A stretch of DNA of 64,000 bases from Halostagnicola larsenii XH-48. Its GTDB lineage: Archaea > Halobacteriota > Halobacteria > Halobacteriales > Natrialbaceae. Where the stretch lies: NCBI RefSeq assembly GCF_000517625.1, contig NZ_CP007055.1:2542001-2606000 (forward strand). Direction: 5' to 3'. The notes beneath the pieces are model-generated. The model worked only from the letters and a program-made list of their open reading frames with translations, was not told where the DNA came from and made no database searches. Shown here piece after piece: positions 30,427 to 38,757 of the stretch. The position numbers and the translations under genes are program-made. Numbering within the stretch: position 1 is the first letter of the stretch; every line of letters begins with the position of its first letter.

Positions 30427-31557
30427 ATGGATGGGGACCCCGACGAGGGGATGTTGTCGTGGGACGAATCCGTGTTCCGGAACGAGCACGTCTTCGAGAT
30501 CGACTACGTCCCTGAGACGTTCAAACACCGCGAGAGTCAGACCCAGAGTCTGACCTACGCCTTGCGACCCGCGGTTCGAGGGTCGCGCCCGCTGAACGTG
30601 ATGGTTCGCGGGCCGCCGGGAACTGGCAAGACCACCGCGATTCAGAAACTGTTCGACGAAGTCGGCGCACAGACCGGCGACATTCGAACGATTCGGGTCA
30701 ACTGTCAGGTCAACTCGACGCGCTACTCGGTGTTCTCGCGGCTGTTCGAGGGAACGTTCGACTACGAGCCGCCCTCGTCGGGCATCTCCTTCAAGAAGCT
30801 GTTCGGCCAGATCGCCGAGAAGCTCGTCGAGCAAGACCGCGTGTTAGTGGTCGCGCTCGACGACGTGAACTACCTCTTTTACGAGAACGAGGCCTCCGAC
30901 ACGCTCTATTCGCTGCTTCGGGCCCACGAGGAGTACCCCGGTGCGAAAATCGGCGTCGTCGTGGTCTCCTCCGACCCGACCCTCGAGGTGATCGACGAAC
31001 TGGATTCGCGGGTCCAGAGCGTCTTCCGCCCCGAAGACGTCTACTTCCCGGTGTACGACCAGCCCGAAATCGTCGACATCCTCGACGAACGCGTCAGGCG
31101 AGGGTTCAACGACGGGGTCATCTCGCGAGAGACGCTCGAGTACGTCGCCGAACTGACCGCAGAAAGCGGCGACCTCCGGGTCGGCATCGACCTCCTTCGG
31201 CGGGCGGGACTCACCGCCGAGATGCGCGCCAGCCGCGTCGTCGAGCGCGAAGACGTCGAAAACGCCTACGAGAAGTCCAAGTACGTGAGCCTCTCCCAGA
31301 GCCTCTCGGGACTCAGCGACACGGAACGCGCCCTGATCGAGGTTATCGCCACAAACGACGGCGAACAGGCGGGGGCCGTCTACGACGCCTTCCGCGAGGA
31401 GACCGATCTGGGCTACACGCGCTACTCCGAAATCGTCAACAAACTCGACCAGCTCGGCCTGATCGAGGCCGATTACGCCGAAATCGACGGCCGCGGACGA
31501 TCGCGGTCGCTGACGCTCGCCTACGAGAAAGAGGCGGTGTTGGATCGGCTCGAGTAA
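30427..31557 (+). CDS. Orc1/Cdc6 family replication protein
   Basis: 376 residues. AAA+ domain with Walker A GPPGTGKT at residues 62-69 and Walker B VVALDDVNYLF near 140. Sensor-1 (VVVVSSDPTLE) follows, then a C-terminal winged-helix domain (GLSDTERALIEVIATNDGEQ ... RYSEIVNKLDQLGLIE). Haloarchaea carry several such paralogs; some mark origins. I see no ORB-type repeats or long AT-rich unwinding element within 300 bases on either side, so this copy is probably not origin-linked. Confidence 0.93.
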   Translation: MDGDPDEGMLSWDESVFRNEHVFEIDYVPETFKHRESQTQSLTYALRPAVRGSRPLNVMVRGPPGTGKTTAIQKLFDEVGAQTGDIRTIRVNCQVNSTRYSVFSRLFEGTFDYEPPSSGISFKKLFGQIAEKLVEQDRVLVVALDDVNYLFYENEASDTLYSLLRAHEEYPGAKIGVVVVSSDPTLEVIDELDSRVQSVFRPEDVYFPVYDQPEIVDILDERVRRGFNDGVISRETLEYVAELTAESGDLRVGIDLLRRAGLTAEMRASRVVEREDVENAYEKSKYVSLSQSLSGLSDTERALIEVIATNDGEQAGAVYDAFREETDLGYTRYSEIVNKLDQLGLIEADYAEIDGRGRSRSLTLAYEKEAVLDRLE

Positions 31558-31654
31558 CGGAGTAACATCACGGAAACGCGGACTCGGCTCGAACGGCCGC
31601 CAGACATGCATTTGCCAGCCGAACAGCCACCGATCAGCTGGCGCTACCCCGCGT

Positions 31655-32053
31655 ATGGAGCGAGACGAGTTTTATCAGACCGTCGAACAGCGGGCCGAAC
31701 TCGCGGACCGAGAGGACGCGGTCGACGCCACTCGAGCCGTCGTCCGAACGCTCGGCGAGCAACTCGAGACCGACGACGCACAGCGGCTTCACGGAGAACT
31801 GCCCGAAGGGATCGGCGACGAACTCACCGAGGGCAGCGACGACGAGCGGCTCTCGGGCGAGGAGTTCAATCAGCGGATCGAAAAACGCGCCACGAGGGTC
31901 GACACCGGCGACGCGGAGACGGTTGCGGTCGCCGTCGTCACCACGCTCCTAGAGCACGTCGACGAAACTGAACGCGAGCGACTCCTGGAACGCCTTGAGG
32001 CGTTCGGATACGATGAGTTACTCGAAGACATAGAGGCGATTGACGCGGGGTGA
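31655..32053 (+). CDS. DUF2267 protein
   Basis: 132 residues. DUF2267 is normally two similar helical repeats, seen here as FYQTVEQRAELADREDAVDAT and FNQRIEKRATRVDTGDAETV, each followed by a leucine-rich helix. Highly acidic and soluble. Function unknown; bacterial members are often stress-linked. Confidence 0.85.
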   Translation: MERDEFYQTVEQRAELADREDAVDATRAVVRTLGEQLETDDAQRLHGELPEGIGDELTEGSDDERLSGEEFNQRIEKRATRVDTGDAETVAVAVVTTLLEHVDETERERLLERLEAFGYDELLEDIEAIDAG

Positions 32054-32097
32054 GCGACGGGATCTCCGGGGGAGACCCGAGAGCACTCGCGGGCCAC

Positions 32098-32367
32098 TCA
32101 GGCCTGCTCGAGGTCCTCGCGGTAGCTCTCGGCGTGCTCTAGCGCCCGGTCGACGGCCGCCTCGGTCTCGCCGCCGGCGCGTTCGCGCAGTTGACGGAGC
32201 GTGTTGAGGTGGTCGTCGAGAACCGCGTGATCGACGGTTTCCGTCTCCGTCTCGAGTTTGCTGAATTCGGCCGCCGTCTCGCGAAGGTCATCGCGGATAT
32301 CGTCCCCGGCAGTGTCGACGGCGTCATCGAGTTCTGTTCGGGCGGTCTGCAGTTCGGAAGCGACCAT
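32098..32367 (-). CDS. Small coiled-coil-like haloarchaeal protein
   Basis: 89 residues starting MVASELQTARTEL, almost entirely helical and acidic, with heptad-like spacing of hydrophobic residues. May belong to DUF7553, from memory. No motif suggests a reaction. It converges with the DUF2267 gene. Confidence 0.7.
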   Translation of the reverse strand: MVASELQTARTELDDAVDTAGDDIRDDLRETAAEFSKLETETETVDHAVLDDHLNTLRQLRERAGGETEAAVDRALEHAESYREDLEQA

Positions 32368-32488
32368 ACGCTGGCACCCACAACGACGCCGGTCAAAACG
32401 CTGTGGGTGGCGTACGCGGGCGAGAATTGAACCTCGAAACGGCGACGCCGCCACGGATTCGTCTCCCACCGGCGAACCCCCGAAATAC

Positions 32489-32500
32489 ACATATATATTT
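32489..32500 (+). promoter_or_regulatory. TATA box of the DyP-like gene
   Basis: acatatatattt is centred about 28 bases before the GTG at 32522, which fits a leaderless transcript and fixes that GTG as the start. Confidence 0.6.
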
Positions 32501-32521
32501 CTCGAGGCCAACGTTCCGATA

Positions 32522-33835
32522 GTGACGGTTCCCGAGCGACGCGGACTCTCCCGGCGGGACTACCTCCGAGCGGCCGTCGCGGTCGGCGGTGCCAGCGCCA
32601 TCAGCGCCTGCCTCGACGAGCGCGGGGAGGTCGACGTACCGTCGGGAACCGACGACCCCGACTCGCTCCCGGTGCGCCAACACGCCTGGAACGAGTTTCT
32701 TGAGACCGACGACGACGGGAACGTTCGACCGCCCGAACACCACGCGCTGGTGGCGCTTTCGCTCGCGGTCAATCCCGCCAATAGAAGCGATAGCGAGTCG
32801 TCCGCCGATAGAAGCGACGGCGAGTCGTGGGCGGAGGCAACGGAGACGGTCGAGGAGAGTCTCCGAACGCTCGAGCGGGCCTACGAGTGGAGCAACGACG
32901 GGCTGTTGTTCACGATCGGGTACACGCCGTCGTATTTTTCCCGGTTCGACGAGGAACGTCCAGCCAGCGTCGACCTCCCGGAACCGGAGCCGCTGACGGA
33001 CCGGGAGGACCCCGCGTTCGACGAGTTCGACGGACTGATCCACCTCGCGAGCGATCACCCCGAAGTCGTGCTCCGCGCCGAGGAAGCGCTCTTCGGCGAC
33101 CTCGAGACGGTGAACGACGAACCCGTCGACACGGACCTGACTGGCGTGTTCGACCGACTCGAGGAGCGTCGCCGAACCGGGTTCGTGGGCGCAGGGTTGC
33201 CGGCCGAGCACACCGACGTCGACGGCGTTCCGGACTCGGTGCCGGAGGAGGCTCCGTTTTTCATGGGCTTTCGATCGGGGTTTCAAGAGAGTCAGGCGAC
33301 CGAAGACCGGGTCACAATTCAGGACGGACCCTTCGCCCGCGGGGCGACCCAGCAGCTCTCGTCGCTCGACATCCAACTCGACGTCTGGTTCGAGCAGGAA
33401 AACCACGCACAACGCGTGATGAAGACGTTCAGTCCGGGTCACGACGAGGACGCGGTCGGCGTCGTCGGCGAAGCGCTCGAGACCTCGAACGGGCTCACCG
33501 ACGAACGGATCGCCAGCACCGAAGACGACGCGCAGAATCCGGGCGTCGTAGGCCACGCCCAGAAGGCGGCGCGAGCGCGCGAGGACGGCGAGCCGATCAT
33601 CCTCCGACGGGATTTCAACACGGTCGACGGCGATTCCCCAGGGCTCCATTTTCTGTCCCTCCAGCGAGGGATGAGTGACTTTCGGGCGGTGCGCGATGCG
33701 ATGACCGGAGCGGATCTCGACGTCGGGATCATCCAGAACAACGGCATTCTCGGCTACATCTTCGTCGACCGGCGGGGAAACTATCTCCTCCCGCCCCGGT
33801 CGCGTCGGTCGCTACCGACGGCGAATCCCGACTGA
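32522..33835 (+). CDS. Secreted Tat lipoprotein of the DyP-peroxidase superfamily
   Basis: 437 residues beginning at a GTG set by the TATA box. The signal has the twin-arginine SRRDYLRAA and a lipobox ending at the Cys of SAISAC. The C-terminal half has DyP landmarks: His345 in VVGHAQKAAR, aligning with the proximal haem ligand (DyP HIRRANP), followed by IILRRDF and GLHFLSLQRG. The usual GxxDG acid is not conserved: the segment reads GFRSG, with Ser252 where Asp is expected. It may bind haem without classical peroxidase activity. It is followed by a p19-like gene, as EfeB and EfeO-type genes occur together in bacteria. Confidence 0.75.
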   Translation: MTVPERRGLSRRDYLRAAVAVGGASAISACLDERGEVDVPSGTDDPDSLPVRQHAWNEFLETDDDGNVRPPEHHALVALSLAVNPANRSDSESSADRSDGESWAEATETVEESLRTLERAYEWSNDGLLFTIGYTPSYFSRFDEERPASVDLPEPEPLTDREDPAFDEFDGLIHLASDHPEVVLRAEEALFGDLETVNDEPVDTDLTGVFDRLEERRRTGFVGAGLPAEHTDVDGVPDSVPEEAPFFMGFRSGFQESQATEDRVTIQDGPFARGATQQLSSLDIQLDVWFEQENHAQRVMKTFSPGHDEDAVGVVGEALETSNGLTDERIASTEDDAQNPGVVGHAQKAARAREDGEPIILRRDFNTVDGDSPGLHFLSLQRGMSDFRAVRDAMTGADLDVGIIQNNGILGYIFVDRRGNYLLPPRSRRSLPTANPD

Positions 33836-33935
33836 TCGCCGTCAAAGCGAACCGTCAGCGAAACGACCATCGCCATTACAGCGACCGTCGACACCAAAGC
33901 GAACGGTTACAAGCGACCACCGGCTGACACACATT

Positions 33936-35204
33936 ATGGACCGGCGAATCGATCGACGGCGCTTTCTCTTGCAGACGGCCGCGGCGGCGGGCGCCGTCGC
34001 CGCGGCGGGGTGTACGCTCGAGGTCGAAGACGACGCCGACCCGAGCGAAGATCCCGTGATGCCTCAGTTTTACGAGATTCAGGACAAACCGGACGCGGTC
34101 TACCTCCCGACACACCGGGAAGCGATGGAGATGCTCGAGCCGGTCGAGGCCGGCGAGTACACGCTCGCGCCGATGCTCTCGTACGTCCACCCGTTCTGGA
34201 TCATCAGCGGCGACGAAATCGAGCGCGAGGAACCCGACGACGGCAACGGCGTCCACCTCATGATCGTCGTCTGGGACACCGAAACCGGCGTCGTTCTCCC
34301 CGTCGACAGCGGGGCACAGCTTCGCGTCGAGAAAGACGGCGAGCAGGTCGGCTCGCCCCGGACGCCCTGGACGATGATCTCCCAGCAGATGGGCTTTCAC
34401 TTCGGCGACAACGTCCCGCTCGCCGACGACGGCACCTACACCGCCGAGCTGACGATCCCGCCGCTCGACGTGCGGACGACCGGCGATCTCGAGGGAAAGT
34501 TCGCAGAGACGGAGACCGCCTCCTTCGAGTTCGAGTACGATGCGGAGTTCCGCAACGAAATTCCCGCCCGGGTCGAGTATCTCGAGCGCGAGGAGTGGGG
34601 CGAACCCGGCGCGCTCGAGCCGATGAGCCACGGCAGCGGCGGAGACGACGGAGGCAGTACCGACAGCGGTGATGACGACGGCGAGCACGAACCCGACGGC
34701 AACGAGAGCGGCCACGAGCACAGCGGCGACGGCCAGACAGACGCGGACGAGGACGGTGGACACGTCCCGTTCTCGGCGTTGCCGCCCGCCGAGGAGTATC
34801 CTGGAACCGGCCTCGAGCCGCACGACGGCGAGGGCGAGGCCACGAGCGGCGACGCCGCCTTTGTGGCGAGACTCGTAGAGTCCGGATCGCGGTTCGTCGA
34901 GGGGGACGAACGGTACCTCCTCGTATCCCCCAGAACGCCCTACAACCGGGTGCCGCTGGCGGACATGTCCATGACGGCCGCGGTTTCGGGCGTCGAATCC
35001 GCAGATTCCGTCGCGCTCGAGCAGACGATCGACGGCGAGTACGGCATCCACTACGGGGCCGCACTCGCGGGCGTCGAACCCGGCGACACGGTGACGATCG
35101 AGATCGACTCGTTCCCGCAGGTCGCGCGCCACCAGGGGTACGACACGGCGTTTTTCGACATGCCCCCGGTCGAACTGACGGTGCCGGAATCGGTCGAACA
35201 ATGA
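33936..35204 (+). CDS. Tat lipoprotein with p19/Tp34-like metal-binding domains (DUF7350-like)
   Basis: 422 residues. The Tat signal is RRRFLLQTAA with lipobox Cys near residue 26 (AAAGC). The first domain has the p19 layout: VHLMIVVWD, then QMGFHFGDNVPLADDGTYTAEL, resembling the metal-binding GxHYGDN turn of periplasmic p19/Tp34 proteins linked to iron uptake. A Gly/Asp/His/Glu-rich linker (about 228-270) with several histidines separates a second, related beta domain. Located 100 bases after the DyP-like gene and overlapping the cohesin-like gene. Confidence 0.78.
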   Translation: MDRRIDRRRFLLQTAAAAGAVAAAGCTLEVEDDADPSEDPVMPQFYEIQDKPDAVYLPTHREAMEMLEPVEAGEYTLAPMLSYVHPFWIISGDEIEREEPDDGNGVHLMIVVWDTETGVVLPVDSGAQLRVEKDGEQVGSPRTPWTMISQQMGFHFGDNVPLADDGTYTAELTIPPLDVRTTGDLEGKFAETETASFEFEYDAEFRNEIPARVEYLEREEWGEPGALEPMSHGSGGDDGGSTDSGDDDGEHEPDGNESGHEHSGDGQTDADEDGGHVPFSALPPAEEYPGTGLEPHDGEGEATSGDAAFVARLVESGSRFVEGDERYLLVSPRTPYNRVPLADMSMTAAVSGVESADSVALEQTIDGEYGIHYGAALAGVEPGDTVTIEIDSFPQVARHQGYDTAFFDMPPVELTVPESVEQ

Positions 35205-35836
35205 CGGAGACACGGACTCGAGTCACAGTGGTACTCGCAACTTTGCTGCTTGCCGCCGGCCTCGTCGTCGCGCCGGTCAGCGCCGGACACAGCCCCGGCG
35301 TCTACAGCTTCGAACCGGACGACGCCAGCGTGGCCGCCGGCGAAACCGTCGCGGTCGACGTCGTCCTCTCGGCCAACCGAACCCCCGCCGGCGACGGAAT
35401 CAGCGAGACGGGGTTCACCGTCGACTACGACGCGGATCGGTTCTCGGTCGTCGACGTCGAACACGGCTCGTGGTTCGAGGACGGCGACGCGTCGATCGAC
35501 TCGGAAATCAATCGCTCGAGCGCGGTCGACGAGGACGTGGGCACCGTCTCGGTCGAAACCGCACTCGAGTCGCCCGGCAATGGGGTTGCCAACAGCGCAC
35601 CCGTCGCGACGATCACGTTCCAGGCCGACGAGGACGCGGATGACGGCGAGAGTGAGCTCACGTTCGCGAACAGCTCCGCGGCGACACCCTCGAGTCCGAC
35701 GCCGACCATTACTAATACGGGGACTCTCGAGGTCGGCGAGGGCGTGCTGGGCGCGAGCGGATTCGGCCCGATAGTCGCGCTCGGATCGCTGTTGCTCGCG
35801 GCACTCGTGGGTCTCCGACGGGCGAAAAACGACTAA
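35201..35836 (+). CDS. Secreted cohesin-like protein with PGF-CTERM-like tail
   Basis: 211 residues with an N-terminal signal (VVLATLLLAAGLVVAPVSAG), a cohesin-like beta domain (ETVAVDVVLSANRTPAGDG ... GFTVDYDADRFSVVDVE), a Ser/Thr/Pro-rich stretch and a C-terminal GFGPIVALGSLLLAALVGLRR that resembles a PGF-CTERM sorting tail recognised by archaeosortase. ATGA overlap with the p19-like gene shows co-transcription. It may anchor or scaffold the neighbouring lipoproteins (inference). Confidence 0.8.
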   Translation: MTETRTRVTVVLATLLLAAGLVVAPVSAGHSPGVYSFEPDDASVAAGETVAVDVVLSANRTPAGDGISETGFTVDYDADRFSVVDVEHGSWFEDGDASIDSEINRSSAVDEDVGTVSVETALESPGNGVANSAPVATITFQADEDADDGESELTFANSSAATPSSPTPTITNTGTLEVGEGVLGASGFGPIVALGSLLLAALVGLRRAKND

Positions 35837-36406
35837 CGTGACCCTCGACAGATCTACTTCAGTTCGCTCGAGTGGTCTCGAAATGGTTGCCTGAATCGTC
35901 CAGAACAGAGTACGGCGGGATTGCTCCATCTCGGACAATTCACGTGCGGTGGCGCGCGCTCAGAAGCGGGTCGCGATAGCGATCCGCGAGTGAAACTGCG
36001 CGAGGGATGAGCGAACGAGGTTACGAGTGAGCGAATCGGTTGGGGAGGACGTGGAAATCCTAGTTGCCAGCATCAGTAGTGTTCTCGAGCACTCCAGCAA
36101 TCCTATTGTACAAGTTGGGTACGACATTTTTCTCGAGAGTGCACATTATTCCCGGTCTGAAACAGTAGTTATATGACACTACAGGGCGTTGGATCAAATG
36201 GAAGCCACACACTCCGCGAGACGGGGGCGTTTTGTATTGAAATGCCCCGGGTGCTGAAGACACCCGAGACGTGGCTTCCAACCCGGATATGGATCGGTTG
36301 CCATGATTGGATTACTTCTCCGCGGGCTTAAACATCCCGTCCGACAGACGAATCGAAGTCGATTACAGCTAGCTACCGGTTACGCTATCAGAGGTGAACA
36401 CGAGCG
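35837..36406. other. Intergenic stretch entering the accessory island
   Basis: 570 bases without a supportable gene. The middle holds low-complexity words (gagtgagcga, gcgagggatgagcgaacga). The structured repeat at 36199-36281 is the main feature. The last 100 bases carry cttaaac (36325) as a weak promoter candidate for the next gene. Confidence 0.6.
36199..36281 (-). repeat. Structured repeat, copy 1 (outer stem plus two hairpins)
   Basis: Read on the minus strand, a perfect 10-base terminal inverted repeat TGGAAGCCAC / GTGGCTTCCA (plus-strand 36271-36280 and 36199-36208) encloses hairpin 1, CGGGTG-TCTTCAG-CACCCG, and hairpin 2, GGGC ... GCCC. A second copy with the same architecture and about 30 shared bases lies at 62008-62092 in the other orientation. 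No transposase is nearby. Candidates are a miniature transposable element or the conserved end of an IS605-like element, or a small structured RNA. Confidence 0.8.
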
Positions 36407-36745
36407 ATGACCGCGTCGACGGACAGTCTCGTCGTGGATATCGTTCGTACTCTCGAGAAACAGGGCATACCTCGAGAGTCCTACCAGCTCGGCAGGGAGT
36501 TCGACCCCGAAGCACTCGCCCGGCTACTCGACTCCGGAGGCGGTACGGTCGAGGTCCGCCTCGAGGTGCGCGGCGTGTCGCTCGTCGTGACGAAGCAAGG
36601 TGTCTGGGTGACCGACGAGCCGCCGTCGGAACGGCCCGAGTGCCCTCACTGTGGGCTCCCGGTCAGCGCCGTCGTTCAACTCGTTCCAACCCACCACACC
36701 GCCTATCCTTGTGGATGTCGGGTTCGGGGTGACTTGCTCGAGTAG
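36407..36745 (+). CDS. HalOD1-like domain protein with C-terminal zinc ribbon
   Basis: 112 residues. The first ~75 residues resemble the haloarchaeal HalOD1 output domain (SLVVDIVRTLEKQGIPRESY ... FDPEALARLLDSGGGTVEVR). The C-terminus has CPHCGLP and, 30 residues on, CGCR, a likely zinc ribbon. HalOD1 domains are thought to act in signal output. The last ~75 bases of the gene and its downstream flank are duplicated in decayed form at 37411-37517. Confidence 0.72.
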   Translation: MTASTDSLVVDIVRTLEKQGIPRESYQLGREFDPEALARLLDSGGGTVEVRLEVRGVSLVVTKQGVWVTDEPPSERPECPHCGLPVSAVVQLVPTHHTAYPCGCRVRGDLLE

Positions 36746-36883
36746 CTGAGAGCGCTCGAATCGCAGGCCATCGTCGATACAGAAAATCGCAACTCGATTT
36801 CGTTATTTGTGAGTGAAAATCGGGTAAGTACAGCCAATTCACATACCAAACTATATATGGCAGATATTCAATAATTAACAACT

Positions 36884-37321
36884 ATGGACACACCTCGTCG
36901 TCATATTCTTGCTGGACTTGGAATCACACTTATAGGAGGTTGTGTGGGTGAATTTAGATCTGATTCGGGAATCCAACTCGGAAGTCTTCGGGTCGCAAAC
37001 AGGCTAGAAGAGACCCAGACAGTTGACTTAGTGTTAGAGAGAGACGAATCACGTGTTTATCATGACATGGTAGAAGTCGACTCAGATGATCATCTGTGGA
37101 TAGATCCAGATTGGTCCTCCGAGCCAGCAGAATATGAGCTGTACTACACTGTCTCGGGTTCGGATGAAGTTTCTATCGCACAACTCACATCCAGTACTGT
37201 ACCCAGCAATAGTAAGGGAGAATGTGTATTTGCGGATATTCTAATATCTGAAGGATCCCTGGAATCGATGGTATCACTCTCGAGCGTTAATGAGGTTGAG
37301 GGGGCAGAGTGTAACTCCTGA
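36884..37321 (+). CDS. Tat lipoprotein, uncharacterised, low G+C
   Basis: 145 residues. N-terminus PRRHILAGLGITLIGGC gives a Tat-type signal with the lipobox Cys near residue 20. The rest is a beta-rich acidic domain with a lone pair of Cys near the C-terminus. Codon use and base composition are clearly more AT-rich than the flanks, suggesting transfer. An actatatatgg box lies about 30 bases upstream. Haloarchaeal accessory regions carry many such lipoproteins; another is at 62252-62728. Confidence 0.78.
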   Translation: MDTPRRHILAGLGITLIGGCVGEFRSDSGIQLGSLRVANRLEETQTVDLVLERDESRVYHDMVEVDSDDHLWIDPDWSSEPAEYELYYTVSGSDEVSIAQLTSSTVPSNSKGECVFADILISEGSLESMVSLSSVNEVEGAECNS

Positions 37322-37410
37322 GTAGTTAGTGTATCTGTAGTTACTGAACAAAATTTCCACGGACATCCAGCGAACACGATCTTGAGCACCAGTTCTGACC
37401 GACTACCAAG

Positions 37411-37517
37411 CCGTCGTCCAACTCGTCCCGACCCACCACACCGCCTATCTCTGAGGTATCAGGTTAAGGGCGACCTGCTCGAGTAGTTGGGAGCACTCGA
37501 ATCGTAAGTCGTCGACT
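37411..37517 (+). pseudogene. Decayed duplicate of the 36407 gene's 3' end
   Basis: About 107 bases match 36669-36776 (the 3' end and flank of the HalOD1-like gene) at roughly 80 percent. The reading frame gives AVVQLVPTHHTAY and then meets a stop (ctctga), so it is dead. The copies are 742 bases apart and enclose the low-G+C lipoprotein gene. Confidence 0.75.
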
Positions 37518-37598
37518 CAGAAGATCTTCTTTCCACAGACTGGGCAGTCGTCCGTTGAACGAGAGATATTAAGTTCTCGTAACATGTAGTATCTCACG

Positions 37599-37907
37599 AT
37601 GCTTGAGTGGTTCGGTGGACCACTGAACGTGATCGAGATTCTCATCCCCTTAGTCGGGATTTGCGTTCTCCTGATCGCTCCAAAAATAACCGACACCGGC
37701 CGTAGTAGACGATACTTTGTTCCGGCGTTCACTTGCTGGTTTGGGTTCCACGTGCTGATCGGACTCGAAGAAGGAACGCTCGTATCGTTCCCCTATCTAA
37801 TCAGGCTGATTAGTGCAATTTTGCTGTTACTCGGGTTTGTCGGATATCTGTTTCGCGGACTCTTTGCCGCGTGGAAAGAGCAAGAATCCAACGTGTCTTC
37901 GGTTTGA
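37599..37907 (+). CDS. Small membrane protein, uncharacterised
   Basis: 102 residues, three membrane segments (near 10-27, 43-58 and 66-92). No family recognised. Lower G+C than the core genes, in line with the surrounding island. Confidence 0.6.
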   Translation: MLEWFGGPLNVIEILIPLVGICVLLIAPKITDTGRSRRYFVPAFTCWFGFHVLIGLEEGTLVSFPYLIRLISAILLLLGFVGYLFRGLFAAWKEQESNVSSV

Positions 37908-38061
37908 AGCCACCTCGAAAGAGACGGATCCAATGCGTTCGCGGTTCATGGCGTCATCAGAGACGTAAACGACTTCATGAAAATCCACTGCGATATGGAA
38001 AGCGTGCAGGTGGCCACAAAATCCTCCACTTATATCCCAGAATACATTTAATCGTAGTACG

Positions 38062-38757
38062 ATGGCGGCCGAAGAGAAATCGCGTGTTCGAACGACACTT
38101 GCCCTACTCTTCCTCGCAAATCTGCTCCCATTTGTCGGACTCGAGGTCTACGAGTGGAGCCTACCCGAAGCTCTCTTCGTGTACTGGATCGATATTGGAC
38201 TGTTCGTAGTTCTGTATACTGCATTAGTTCCCTTTGCGCAGAAAAAGCCACGACCAGAAGAACGAATGGTTGAATTAGTTACAATTTCAATACCGTTCGT
38301 GTCTGGCCGTTCTGGATCAATCCAGCCAGTTAGATGGCTCCCCCCAATTTGGTATCGAAATCTGAAATACGCATTCGGTATTTTCGTGTTCGGACTCGCT
38401 TTCTGGTTTATATCTGGGGACTTATTTCTCGTCGAATCCGATCCCGGATTTTATTACGATACTGGAGGAGTTCCTACTGATTCGATAGAGCAATCTTTCA
38501 TAGCAATTCAACGGTCGTTCACCCCTGAAGCACTTGGCATGATTGCGTTGCTGTTCGGATTCCGATTGCTTATCGCTTATAAACAGTTTAGTAGCCAACG
38601 ACGGTACGAACGCGTCTCGGCACCAGTGCTAGCTGAGATTCCGACACGGATCGTAGTGTTTTGGTTCCTTCTGACCGCAGTAACGACCATCTCGTTAATA
38701 GTGATTGTACTACCGCTTCTACACGACTTCGGGATAGCGACGGTGAGTAAAACCTAG
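38062..38757 (+). CDS. DUF6498-like membrane protein, short form
   Basis: 231 residues with about six membrane segments. The N-terminal pattern LLFLANLLPFVGLEVYEWSL followed by EALFVYWIDIGLF matches the start of the 446-residue DUF6498 protein at 60188 (VSNLLPLVGVLVLKWSA ... TVYWFELGVM), so the two are distant paralogs. A Leu/Val-rich last segment ends near the C-terminus. G+C is lower than the genome average. Function unknown. Confidence 0.72.
   Translation: MAAEEKSRVRTTLALLFLANLLPFVGLEVYEWSLPEALFVYWIDIGLFVVLYTALVPFAQKKPRPEERMVELVTISIPFVSGRSGSIQPVRWLPPIWYRNLKYAFGIFVFGLAFWFISGDLFLVESDPGFYYDTGGVPTDSIEQSFIAIQRSFTPEALGMIALLFGFRLLIAYKQFSSQRRYERVSAPVLAEIPTRIVVFWFLLTAVTTISLIVIVLPLLHDFGIATVSKT

Noticed and set aside
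34630-34760. A tandem DNA repeat inside the p19-like gene
   Set aside because: It is low-complexity codon repetition for a Gly/Asp/His/Glu linker, not a regular repeat.
36199-36281. A tRNA or tRNA fragment in the structured repeat
   Set aside because: The arms do not fit tRNA: no 7-bp acceptor plus T-loop consensus, and loop lengths are wrong.
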